This document shows positions 8,127 to 15,790 of a stretch of 64,000 nucleotides of DNA, one piece after another. A program made the position numbers and the translations under genes. The DNA is from Arthrobacter sp. H-02-3. GTDB taxonomy: Bacteria; Actinomycetota; Actinomycetes; Actinomycetales; Micrococcaceae. Below the pieces are notes generated by a model. The model saw only the letters and a program-made list of their open reading frames with translations. It was not told the DNA's origin and ran no database searches. Where the stretch lies: the NCBI RefSeq assembly GCF_003097355.1, contig NZ_PYUI01000005.1, positions 124,001-188,000 of the forward strand. Reading direction: 5' to 3'. Each line of letters starts with the position of its first letter. Position 1 is the first letter of the stretch.

Positions 8127-9179
8127 TCAGTCACGGCGCCCCGATGCCGAGCTTTCGCCGGGGAACACGATTCCGAGCTGGTTCCTGATGGCGTCGGCGA
8201 CGGCCATGGTCCGGATGGATTCGGCGAGCGGCCGTTGCGGAACCTCGAGTTGCCCTGCCGCGATGGCACGCGCGACGGCGGCGGCCTCGTAGTGCAGGCC
8301 TTCAAAGTGCGCTCCGGCCGGCTCCTCGTAGGCCAGCCGGGTGCCGTCGGGGAAGCGGACGGCGAAGCCGCCGGGCATGTTGAAGGGCCCGTCGATGGTC
8401 AGGGAGGCCTCCGTGCCCACGATGGTGGCAGAGGTCGGCGTGAAATTGTGCAATTGGGTGTTCATCATGGCCTGGCGTCCGCCGGCGAAGGACATGACGG
8501 CGGAAAGCTGGGCGTTGACTCCGGATTCGTGCGGTTCGCCGAGTGCCAGGAGATGGTCCGGTTCGCCCAGGACGGACGTGATGAGCGAGAGCGGATAGGT
8601 CCCGAGGTCCAGCAGCGGCCCGCCTGCCAGGGCCGGGTCGAAGATCCGGTGGCTGCGGTCAAAGTGCTCACCGTATTCGGCGAAGACCGTCGTAAGGTCC
8701 CCGAGCATTCCGGAGTCGAGCACCTGACGGATGACGTCGAACTTGGGCAGGAAGAATGTCCACATGGCTTCGGCGGCAAACAGTCCGGCCTCGGCGGCCC
8801 GGTCGGCGATGCCGGCCGCCTGTTCGCGGTTGATGCCGATCGGCTTCTCGATCAGGACGTGCTTGCCGGCGTCGAGCGCCAGCAGGGCGGCCTTGTAGTG
8901 GAAGTTGTGCGGCGTGGCCACGTAGATGATGTCGACGTCGGAGGCCGCCAGCTCTTTATAGCTGCCGAAGGCCGCTGGGATGCCGTGGCGTGCGGCAAAC
9001 AGTTCGGAGCGGTCCAGCGAGCGGGACCCGATGGCGGCAATCACCTGTGAGGTGTGTGCCTGGACGGATTCCGTGAAGCGTTCCGCAATCCAGCCCGGCC
9101 CCATGATCGCCCAGCGCAGCGGGGGTGCGTCGCGGGAGTCCGGGACCCGGGACACGGGGAGCGAGCGGTTCCCGGTCAT
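8127..9179 (-). CDS. Gfo/Idh/MocA-family oxidoreductase
   Basis: 350 residues. The N-terminal Rossmann part has AIMGPGWIAERF in place of the usual GxGxxG. EKPIGINREQA carries the EKP motif whose Lys acts in catalysis in this family, and the C-terminal half is the alpha/beta substrate domain with GGPLLDLGTYPLS. Substrate is probably a sugar or cyclitol; the sequence resembles the trans-dihydrodiol / glucose-fructose-type branch more than inositol dehydrogenase. Its ATG overlaps the stop of the upstream oxidoreductase gene (ATGA at 9176-9179), so both belong to one operon read leftward from the promoter near 10345. Confidence 0.88.
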   Translation of the reverse strand: MTGNRSLPVSRVPDSRDAPPLRWAIMGPGWIAERFTESVQAHTSQVIAAIGSRSLDRSELFAARHGIPAAFGSYKELAASDVDIIYVATPHNFHYKAALLALDAGKHVLIEKPIGINREQAAGIADRAAEAGLFAAEAMWTFFLPKFDVIRQVLDSGMLGDLTTVFAEYGEHFDRSHRIFDPALAGGPLLDLGTYPLSLITSVLGEPDHLLALGEPHESGVNAQLSAVMSFAGGRQAMMNTQLHNFTPTSATIVGTEASLTIDGPFNMPGGFAVRFPDGTRLAYEEPAGAHFEGLHYEAAAVARAIAAGQLEVPQRPLAESIRTMAVADAIRNQLGIVFPGESSASGRRD

Positions 9180-10228
9180 GAACGGACCGCCGTGGTGCGG
9201 GCGCCGTTGCCATACCCGGAGGCAGTCGTCGCCGTGTATTCGATCCGCTCCGAGCGGCCAGTGTGCAGGGAGCGCGTGGCGGCCTCCGCGATGGCCTGGG
9301 CCTTCAGCCCGTCATCGAGCGAGGGCGTCAGGGGCGTCCCGCTCTCCACCGCGGCAACGAAGTGGGCCAGGGCGGCGGCATAGGTGGGCTGGACGCGTTC
9401 GAACCACCCGGGGTGCAGCCCGTCGTCCACCACCTGGCCGGCGCGGTACCGCGACACGGCTCCGGTGCGGCGGCGTCCGGCCTCGACCAAACCGGCGGAG
9501 CCCATGACCTCGATCCGCTCGTCGTAGCCGTAGCCCGTCCGCCGGACGCTGTCGATCTGCACCAGCGCACCGGTGGGCAGCCGGAGGGTGACCGCGGAGG
9601 TGTCGACGTCGTCGTACTCGGCCAGGCGGGGATCTGACAGGGCGGAGCCGGCGGCGAAAACTTCCACCGGGTCCAGCCCGGTGAGCCAGCGGGCGAGGTC
9701 GAAAAAGTGCACGGTCTGGTCCCGCATCTGGCCGCCCGAGGTGGCGATGTAGGACAGCGGCGGGAGGGCCGGGCCCCGGGTGGTGAGCTGGAGGAGTTCG
9801 ACGTCGCCGATCTCACCGGCGTCGATGGTCCGCTTGAGTTCCGCGTAGTCGCGGTCGAAGCGGCGGTTGAAGTCGATCATGACCGGGACGGCGCGCCCCG
9901 CCGCGTGGGCGGCGGCTTCCCGGGCCCGGTCAAGGTCCAGGTCGATCGGCTTTTCGCACAGTACGGCCAGGCCGGCGTCGGCGGCGCGGACCAGATGCCG
10001 GGCGTGGGTGTCGGTGGAGGAAGCGATGAAAACGGCGTCAATGTTTTCCGGATCGAACACCTCGTCCAAGTCCGCGGCGGCGCTGGCCCCGTGTGTCTCG
10101 GCCAGGGCCTGTGCCCGGCTCCGGTCGATGTCATAGATGCGGGAAAATTCGACGCCGGGGTGGGCGGCGAGGTTGGCGGCGTGAACGGAGCCGATGAAAC
10201 CGGCGCCTAAGAGAGCAAAGCGCAGCAC
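9176..10228 (-). CDS. Gfo/Idh/MocA-family oxidoreductase, inositol-2-dehydrogenase-like
   Basis: About 350 residues from the GTG at 10228, which gives VLRFALLGAGFIGS as N-terminus and has AGGA seven bases upstream. A longer form from GTG 10276 (366 residues) is possible. GAGFIG is the NAD loop, CEKPIDLDLD the catalytic EKP motif, and QMRDQTVHFFDLARWL carries the Asp and His typical of inositol dehydrogenases (DxxxH). It likely oxidises an inositol or sugar at C2 or C3 with NAD. It is first gene of a two-enzyme operon divergent from a LacI regulator. A 16-codon open frame ends one base before its start. Confidence 0.88.
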   Translation of the reverse strand: MLRFALLGAGFIGSVHAANLAAHPGVEFSRIYDIDRSRAQALAETHGASAAADLDEVFDPENIDAVFIASSTDTHARHLVRAADAGLAVLCEKPIDLDLDRAREAAAHAAGRAVPVMIDFNRRFDRDYAELKRTIDAGEIGDVELLQLTTRGPALPPLSYIATSGGQMRDQTVHFFDLARWLTGLDPVEVFAAGSALSDPRLAEYDDVDTSAVTLRLPTGALVQIDSVRRTGYGYDERIEVMGSAGLVEAGRRRTGAVSRYRAGQVVDDGLHPGWFERVQPTYAAALAHFVAAVESGTPLTPSLDDGLKAQAIAEAATRSLHTGRSERIEYTATTASGYGNGARTTAVRS

Positions 10229-10229
10229 G

Positions 10230-10280
10230 TCAGTGTCCTGTCTCGTGGCGGGCGGGCTTTGGCGACTGTGGTGCACTCAT
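10230..10280 (-). CDS. Possible 16-residue leader peptide ahead of the oxidoreductase operon
   Basis: ATG at 10280 follows AGGA with 6-base spacing and reads MSAPQSPKPARHETGH before a TGA at 10232-10230. The next gene's GTG is at 10228, one base further. The good ribosome site and tight spacing suggest translational coupling. It could equally be a chance frame in a 5' leader. No attenuator hairpin or run of repeated amino-acid codons is visible. Confidence 0.3.
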   Translation of the reverse strand: MSAPQSPKPARHETGH

Positions 10281-10318
10281 AACAATTCCTCACTGCTGGG
10301 CAAACCCCATTGACGAAC

Positions 10319-10375
10319 TACTTGGACAAATACTTGGACCGGTCCATAATGGACTTTGTCGGGATCACCCGTCAA
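10319..10375. promoter_or_regulatory. Overlapping divergent promoters with LacI-type palindrome
   Basis: On the plus strand, TTGGAC (10322-10327), 17 bases, then CATAAT (10345-10350) form a good promoter for the LacI gene. On the minus strand, TTGACG (10375-10370), 18 bases, then CATTAT (10351-10346) face the oxidoreductase operon. The perfect palindrome TGGACCGGTCCA (10335-10346), with the central CG usual for LacI-family sites, lies between the plus-strand boxes and just past the minus-strand -10. The 9-base word TACTTGGAC is also repeated at 10319 and 10331. Binding there would control both directions. Confidence 0.65.
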
Positions 10376-10412
10376 CCCCTTATGCTGGGACGGCATCCAG
10401 AGGAGGAGCGCC

Positions 10413-11444
10413 ATGAACCAGCCGCCGGCTCCCGGCCATCCGCCCCGCCGGCCCACCATCCGCGACGTCGCCGAGCGCGCCGGGGTGTCCAAATCCCTCG
10501 TGTCGCTGGTGCTGGGCGGATCGTCCAACGTGGGTGCAGACCGCCGTCGGGCCGTCCTGGACGCTATGGCCGAACTCGGCTACAGGCCCAACCAGTTGGC
10601 CCGCGGGCTCTCCAGCGCGCACAGCGGCACTATCGGCGTCCTGCTCAACGATCTCCGGAATCCCTGGTTTGTCGAACTCCTCGAGGGCCTGAGCGCGACG
10701 CTGCACGCAGCCGGGGTCTCCCCCGTGCTGGTTGATTCCTACACCGACAACAGGGTGGGCCGACGGTCCGTGGAGACTCTGCTGGAGCAGCGAATCGACG
10801 GTCTTGTGGTGGTCGGCACCACCTCAGAGGAGGCCGCCCTGGAGGCCGCCATCGCGACCGTGCCGGTGGTCCTCGCCGGCACCCGGGAGCCGGCGCTGCC
10901 CGGGGCGGACATCGTGGTCGACGACGATGAATCCGGGGCCCGTCAGGCGGCCGAGCACCTCATTGCCCTGGGCCACCGGCGGATCGCCCACCTGCAGGGC
11001 CCCGGCGAGATCGGCCGGCTGAGGCGGGCAGGCTACGAGGCCGCGATGCGGGATTCCGGGCTTGATCCTTGGGTGGTGGCTGGCGGCATGAGCGAGGAAA
11101 GCGGGTACGAGGCCGCGCGCCGCCTGCTGGCCGGACTGCAGCGGCCCACCGCGATTTTTGCGTTCAACGACCTCGCCTGCATTGGCGCGCTCTCGGCCGC
11201 CGCGGACCAGGGCCTCACGGTGCCGGGCGACCTCTCGCTGGTCGGCTACGACAACACGTACCTCGCCCGCATCCGTCACCTGTCCCTGACCTCGGTGGAC
11301 AACGGCAACTTCGCCGTGGGCCTGCAGGCAGGCCGGTACATCCTTGAACGGCGGGAAACCCGGGATCTTCCGCAGCGGCTGCATCTCGTTCCGACGCAGC
11401 TGGTGGTGCGGGGTTCCACCGGGCATCCCCCGGGCAGCGCCTAG
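10413..11444 (+). CDS. LacI-family transcriptional regulator
   Basis: 343 residues from ATG 10413, preceded by AGAGGAGGAGC. The HTH with hinge is at residues 14-60: TIRDVAERAGVSKSLVSLVL then LGYRPNQLARGL. The rest is a periplasmic-binding-protein-like sensor domain starting at GTIGVLLNDLRNPWF. The family binds operator palindromes with a central CG and is released by a sugar-type ligand. Divergent placement and the TGGACCGGTCCA site suggest it represses the two Gfo/Idh/MocA genes and itself. The ligand may be an inositol or related polyol (inference from the target enzymes). Confidence 0.93.
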   Translation: MNQPPAPGHPPRRPTIRDVAERAGVSKSLVSLVLGGSSNVGADRRRAVLDAMAELGYRPNQLARGLSSAHSGTIGVLLNDLRNPWFVELLEGLSATLHAAGVSPVLVDSYTDNRVGRRSVETLLEQRIDGLVVVGTTSEEAALEAAIATVPVVLAGTREPALPGADIVVDDDESGARQAAEHLIALGHRRIAHLQGPGEIGRLRRAGYEAAMRDSGLDPWVVAGGMSEESGYEAARRLLAGLQRPTAIFAFNDLACIGALSAAADQGLTVPGDLSLVGYDNTYLARIRHLSLTSVDNGNFAVGLQAGRYILERRETRDLPQRLHLVPTQLVVRGSTGHPPGSA

Positions 11445-11451
11445 GCAGCGC

Positions 11452-12057
11452 CTAAGCGGAGCCGTTCCAGAGCCGCCGCCACCAGGACTGGGCCGGTTCC
11501 GGCTCGGGCGGAGCAGCGGCTGCCGCGGCAGCCCGGCGCCCCCGCCAGCGGTCCAGTTCGACGTCGACGTCGCGCGTCTTGGTGATCACCGGCGGGCCGC
11601 CCTGAAGCTGCCGCCGGGCATCGATGACCCGGGCGTTGAAGTCCTCCACCATCTCGCGCACCTGCTTCTCGCCGAACTGGGCATCGAGCCGGGCATCGAG
11701 TTCGGCGTCCTCGGTGCGGAGCAGGATCGCCTTCGGGCCCAGGCCGGAGATATTCTCCCGCTGGATCAGGCCCTTGACCCACCAGTCGGGGTCGTACACC
11801 TCCCCCAGGCCCGGGATGGGCTTGCCGGCGTACTTGAGGTTGTCGAACTTGCCCTGCGCCATGGCATCGCGGATCAGGTACTCGGCCTTGGCGGCGTCGT
11901 CAATCTTGGCCCGCTTCTGCCGGAGTTCCTCCTCCGCCGCGTTGAGCGCATCATTTTCCTGGGCGGTGCTGCCGGAGGCCCGCACGCCACGAAGTTCCGC
12001 CGCGCGCTCCACCCGGCGCCGGAACGCACTGCTGGAACCGCTCACCCCGCTGCTCAT
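11452..12057 (-). CDS. DUF1992 domain protein (DnaJC28-like conserved domain)
   Basis: 201 residues from ATG 12057; an open extension to 12192 lacks a ribosome site and is Pro/Arg-rich. The DUF1992 core is visible from about residue 45: AEYLIRDAMAQGKFDNL, then GKPIPGL and DPDWWVKGLIQREN, the hallmark of this small conserved family. Bacterial members have no J domain and no established biochemical role. A coiled region follows and the C-terminus carries an Ala-rich run and WWRRLW, which could touch membrane. It converges with the LacI gene, 7 bases apart. The function is not known to me. Confidence 0.8.
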   Translation of the reverse strand: MSSGVSGSSSAFRRRVERAAELRGVRASGSTAQENDALNAAEEELRQKRAKIDDAAKAEYLIRDAMAQGKFDNLKYAGKPIPGLGEVYDPDWWVKGLIQRENISGLGPKAILLRTEDAELDARLDAQFGEKQVREMVEDFNARVIDARRQLQGGPPVITKTRDVDVELDRWRGRRAAAAAAAPPEPEPAQSWWRRLWNGSA

Positions 12058-12316
12058 CAGCCACCACCGTCCTCGCCTGCCCGGATCGCGGATCTGCCTT
12101 TCCAGTATGAGGAACGGCCTGGCCCCGGCGAAAGGTTTGGCAGGCGATTGGATTGCCGAACTCCCTGCGCCCCGGGCCCGCCCGCAGTCCACAGCCGAGA
12201 CGGGACCCTAACGCCCCCGTAACCCGGTGTTAACCCAACCGTGCAAGGCTGGGGACTTCGGAAACTAAGCATCCTTCCCATCTTTCCTGCAGAACAGATC
12301 CCGAGGAGTTGCAGCC

Positions 12317-12550
12317 GTGAACAGCCAAGAGCGCCGTCCGTCCGGAAGCCCCCAGCCCGCCAGCAGTGAGGAAGGAACCCGGGATCTGAGCAGCACGCAC
12401 GTCACGCATGTCCGGGAAGATGTGGCCCTGGCAGGACGGTGCGCCAATGTCCACTTGCCCACCGGGCGCACCTGCACGCTGCCCGTGCGCCATCCGGGCT
12501 CGTGCAATTTCGTCGGGCCCGGGGACGCGGACAACGTCGCAGTGCACTAA
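12317..12550 (+). CDS. Small hypothetical protein with Cys/His pattern
   Basis: 77 residues from GTG 12317, which has GAGGAG at 12303-12308 with 8-base spacing. The N-terminal half is polar and Ser/Pro-rich; the C-terminal half holds CANVHLPTGRTCTLPVRHPG then SC, so three Cys and two or three His within about 25 residues. That arrangement could bind a metal, though the spacing does not match a zinc ribbon I know. There is no signal peptide or membrane segment. It is monocistronic and its stop codon lies in the first unit of a 13-bp tandem repeat. Confidence 0.55.
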   Translation: MNSQERRPSGSPQPASSEEGTRDLSSTHVTHVREDVALAGRCANVHLPTGRTCTLPVRHPGSCNFVGPGDADNVAVH

Positions 12551-12579
12551 GCCAGTGCACTAAGTCGGTGCACCAAACC
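12541..12579 (+). repeat. Three imperfect tandem 13-bp units
   Basis: AGTGCACTAAGCC (12541), AGTGCACTAAGTC (12554) and GGTGCACCAAACC (12567) follow each other directly. The first unit contains the stop codon of the small gene. Each has the palindromic core GTGCAC. Confidence 0.7.
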
Positions 12580-12696
12580 GCAGCGCACTGGGCGCCTGCG
12601 CAGCGGGTTCCGGCGCATTAACATGCGGTGACGGCTCCTGGCGCCTCCCAAACAGCACTCCGGGCGCAGTTTTGTGCAAGTATTACGCCGGCCCCG

Positions 12697-12724
12697 GCGA
12701 CAGGGGGTACTCCGCGGCTACGAT
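12697..12724 (+). promoter_or_regulatory. Possible promoter of the PilZ glycosyltransferase gene
   Basis: GCGACA (12697-12702) and TACGAT (12719-12724) with 16-base spacing resemble sigma-70-type boxes. The GTG start at 12764 follows, with GAGGGAG ahead of it. The boxes are weak and no other candidate stands out in the 213-base gap. Confidence 0.35.
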
Positions 12725-12763
12725 GATCGGACTTGAGCACCGGATCTAGCTGAGGGAGATCAC

Positions 12764-14791
12764 GTGTCTCGTGAGGATCTACGGCAGCGCGCCGAAAGCG
12801 CATCGGCTGGGGGACTGTCGGCCGACAAGACTTCTGCGGCGCCGCGGCCCGCACAACTTGATGCCACGGCGCTGACCCGCGCGGGCATTGCCGGCTGGGC
12901 TGCCCGTCTGGGACCTCCCGGGCCGGAGGCGCCCCGGTCCCGGCGGCTCGCCCATCTTGGCGGCCTTGCGGCCATCGCGGCCTTGGTCCTGTACCTGACG
13001 TGGCGTGTGCTGTTCACGATGCCGTCCGGTCAATGGAACCTGACCATCGCCTGGATCCTGGTGACCTTCGAGGCCCTGCCGCTGGCCGGCCTCATCCTGA
13101 AGGCGTGGTCCGTGTGGAACATCGACAGCCATCCGCCGGCGCCGGTGACCGAGGCACCCAACGGCATGCGGGTCGCAGTCCTGATCCCCACGTACAACGA
13201 GCCCATCGAGGTGCTGACGCCCACGGTGGCCGCGGCCTGCGAACTCGCCCCGGACCATGAGACCTGGGTCCTCGACGACGGCGACCGGCCCTGGGTTGAG
13301 GAAATGTGCGCCGCCTACGGCGCCCGCTACGTCCGCCGGGACGTCCACGACCACGCCAAGGCCGGCAACATGAACCACGCGCTGGGCCTGATGGCCGCGG
13401 AAAAGGCCGTAGGCGGCCCGGGCATCGACATCATCGCCGTGCTGGACTGCGACCACGTGCCGTTGCCCACCTTCCTCACCGCCACATTGGGCTGGTTCGA
13501 GGACCCGGAGATCGCGCTGATCCAGGGTCCGCAGTCCTTCTACAACGGCGGCGCGTTCGACGACGACGGCATCACCGGCGAGCAGGGCACCTTCTTCAAC
13601 GTCCTCATGGCCTCCCGCAACGTTCCCGGCGCCGGGCCCTTCTGGTGCGGGTCGACGTCGTTGTTGCGGATGAGCGCCCTGGAAGAGGTGGGCGGCGTGG
13701 CCACCGAAACCATCACCGAGGACATGCACACCACGCTCAAGCTCATCCGGCGCGGCTGGCGGACCGTGTACCACCACCAGACCCTCGCTGTCGGGCTGGC
13801 GCCGGCGACGCCGGACCAGTACCTGCTGCAGCGGCGGCGCTGGGGCATGGGCGCGATGCAGATCCTGGTCCACGAGAAACTGTGGGCGGCCAAGGGCTGG
13901 ATGTCGTGGCGGAACTACCACGAGTACCTCAACGGCACGCTGTGGTGGCTGGAGGGCATCGCCACACTGGTGGCCTTCCTGATTCCGGTGCTGATCATGC
14001 TGTCCGGGGCCCAGACCTCCACCGCCGGTCCACTGCTGTTCACCGGGGTCTTCCTGGTCATGTTCACCGTACGGCTGTGGGGTTCGAAACAGCTCATGCG
14101 CAACGAAATCCACTGGCCCACGGCCTTCGCCCTGCGGATCTTCCGCGTCCCGGTGGGCCTGGCGTGCCTCTGGTGGCTCATCTCCCGCAACGTCCTGGAG
14201 TTCCAGGTCACGCCCAAGGGCGCCGCCGATTCGCGGCTCCGCGGCCGGACGCCGCGGATTCTGATCGTGATGGTGGTCCTCATCACCGCGGTCATTCTGT
14301 ACGCGGCGGCCGGGCTGGCCGGGCTGGTTCCCTGGCGGACGACGGCCGGTTCCACGGTGGCCTCGGGCGCCTGGCTCGTGCTTGCCGGCGTGGTCCTGGT
14401 CCTGGGCACCCGGCGGATCCGGGCCGCCGAATTCGCCACGTCACGCCGCAACGCGCACCGGATTGAAGTGAAGGCGCCCGTGGAGGCCGAGGGTGTCCGC
14501 GGCGAGCTGCTGGACATCTCCGTCGGCGGCGCGGCCGTACGGTTCCCGCATGGAACGCTGCCGGCCTCGGGCCTGGTCACACTCCGGCTCCCGGAGGCCG
14601 CGCCGGTCCAGTTGCAGGTCATCCGGACCACCGAACAGCCGGACGGATCCCAGACCGCGTCCCTGCGGGCGGCCGACGACGACTGGGCCGTCTACCGTGC
14701 CCTCTCGTTGTGGATCTTCCACACTCCCGCAGGGGCGCTGCCCGAATTCCCGCCGGGTGTTCCGGCCGCGGCGTCGCTGCGGGGCCGCTGA
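12764..14791 (+). CDS. Cellulose-synthase-like family 2 glycosyltransferase with C-terminal PilZ domain
   Basis: 675 residues. Two membrane segments (about 65-120) precede the cytosolic GT2 domain (about 140-370) with VLIPTYNE, DDGD, DCDH, TEDMHT and QRRRW, the D,D,D,QxxRW set of processive synthases. FWCGSTSLLR is the acceptor-channel finger region. Further membrane segments run from about 395 to 545. From about 560 the PilZ domain shows RRNAHR and DISVGG, the RxxxR and DxSxxG motifs that bind cyclic di-GMP. It probably polymerises a beta-glycan from a UDP-sugar and secretes it through its own channel, activated by cyclic di-GMP. There is no BcsB or cellulase neighbour, so the polymer may not be cellulose. 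Confidence 0.92.
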   Translation: MSREDLRQRAESASAGGLSADKTSAAPRPAQLDATALTRAGIAGWAARLGPPGPEAPRSRRLAHLGGLAAIAALVLYLTWRVLFTMPSGQWNLTIAWILVTFEALPLAGLILKAWSVWNIDSHPPAPVTEAPNGMRVAVLIPTYNEPIEVLTPTVAAACELAPDHETWVLDDGDRPWVEEMCAAYGARYVRRDVHDHAKAGNMNHALGLMAAEKAVGGPGIDIIAVLDCDHVPLPTFLTATLGWFEDPEIALIQGPQSFYNGGAFDDDGITGEQGTFFNVLMASRNVPGAGPFWCGSTSLLRMSALEEVGGVATETITEDMHTTLKLIRRGWRTVYHHQTLAVGLAPATPDQYLLQRRRWGMGAMQILVHEKLWAAKGWMSWRNYHEYLNGTLWWLEGIATLVAFLIPVLIMLSGAQTSTAGPLLFTGVFLVMFTVRLWGSKQLMRNEIHWPTAFALRIFRVPVGLACLWWLISRNVLEFQVTPKGAADSRLRGRTPRILIVMVVLITAVILYAAAGLAGLVPWRTTAGSTVASGAWLVLAGVVLVLGTRRIRAAEFATSRRNAHRIEVKAPVEAEGVRGELLDISVGGAAVRFPHGTLPASGLVTLRLPEAAPVQLQVIRTTEQPDGSQTASLRAADDDWAVYRALSLWIFHTPAGALPEFPPGVPAAASLRGR

Positions 14792-14824
14792 GGATCGCGG
14801 CTTCTCGGCGGGGCGGCTGCCGCC

Positions 14825-15781
14825 TCAGTCCCCCTCGACGGAGAGGATGAAACGGGGAGACACGTGCCGGCCGGGGCGTCCGCCGGCCTGGTCAATGGCC
14901 CGGCGGATCTCCCGGAGGTGGTCCACCGTCATCTGCAGCGGCGGTTCGTCCGGCTGGTAGGTGGTGAAGATGGGGTAGTCGACGCCGGGCTCCCGCGACA
15001 TTTCGATGTGGCAGCCCAGGATGTGGGTGACGGGGCGCGTGCGGCAGAATACGATCAGCCGGTCAATGGTGCGGACAAACGCGGGCCAGTCCTGGATATA
15101 CAGCCGGCCGGGATAGACCGTGTCTCCGGTGAGCAGGAAGCCGGTGTACGAATCGTAGAACGTGACGGCCGCGTTGTGGTGCCCCGGGCTCGGCCAGCAT
15201 TCCAGGACGCGTCCGCCCAGATCCACCTGCGCCGGCTCCACGGAGCCGCCGCCGCCAACGGTACCGCCGTCGTCGTCCGAGTGGCCCTCAGCCTCCGAGT
15301 CGTCGGCGGCGACGCCGTCGTCGTCAGGGTTGTCAGTGAACCCGAAGAATTCCCACGCGCTGTCCCGGGCCGCGTCCACCAGAACGGTGTCGGGGCGCCC
15401 TGCGAACTGGGCATCTCCGGCAACATGATCGCCGTGCGGATGGGTGTGGAGGACCAGTAGCCGGTAACCGACGCGGGGATGCGCGGCAAGCCAGGCGTCC
15501 ATGAGCCCGTCGATAACGCGGCGCAGGGGGAAGAAGTCCGCGGACGCGGTGGCGCCGGTATCGATGAGCACGGCGCGGGCGTTGCCGAACAGCAGGAACA
15601 TGAACGGCGCCTCGTAATTGACCGCCATGTTCTGACGCAGGATGAACGTGTGGTCGTCGTAGGCGTGGACCTGGATGTCCGGGTCCGTGTTGTGCTTCGC
15701 GGACTCGGATCCGTGGATCCAGGCCACCTCCAGATCGCCGGGGCGCGGGACGCCTGCGGTGAAGTCGATTTCAGTGTGCAT
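14825..15781 (-). CDS. MBL-fold metallo-hydrolase with acidic insert
   Basis: 318 residues. The metal motif HTHPHGDH and the later GHHNAAV and LTGDTVYPGR mark a binuclear metallo-beta-lactamase-fold hydrolase; GCHIEM supplies the last His. Between roughly residues 150 and 190 there is a low-complexity stretch rich in Asp, Ser and Gly, absent from typical members and probably a disordered surface loop. The substrate is unknown, possibly a thioester or lactone. It ends 33 bases from the convergent glycosyltransferase and lies 9 bases downstream of the acyl-CoA ligase gene on the same strand, so the two may form an operon for an acyl compound. Confidence 0.85.
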   Translation of the reverse strand: MHTEIDFTAGVPRPGDLEVAWIHGSESAKHNTDPDIQVHAYDDHTFILRQNMAVNYEAPFMFLLFGNARAVLIDTGATASADFFPLRRVIDGLMDAWLAAHPRVGYRLLVLHTHPHGDHVAGDAQFAGRPDTVLVDAARDSAWEFFGFTDNPDDDGVAADDSEAEGHSDDDGGTVGGGGSVEPAQVDLGGRVLECWPSPGHHNAAVTFYDSYTGFLLTGDTVYPGRLYIQDWPAFVRTIDRLIVFCRTRPVTHILGCHIEMSREPGVDYPIFTTYQPDEPPLQMTVDHLREIRRAIDQAGGRPGRHVSPRFILSVEGD

Positions 15782-15790
15782 TCGGCTTCC

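Noticed and set aside
12580..12763. Possible cyclic-di-GMP riboswitch ahead of the PilZ synthase gene
   Set aside because: I looked for the conserved GEMM elements and did not find them; the region shows only a weak promoter.
12779..14113. A 444-codon minus-strand frame
   Set aside because: Opposite the glycosyltransferase; long antisense frames are expected in high-GC DNA.
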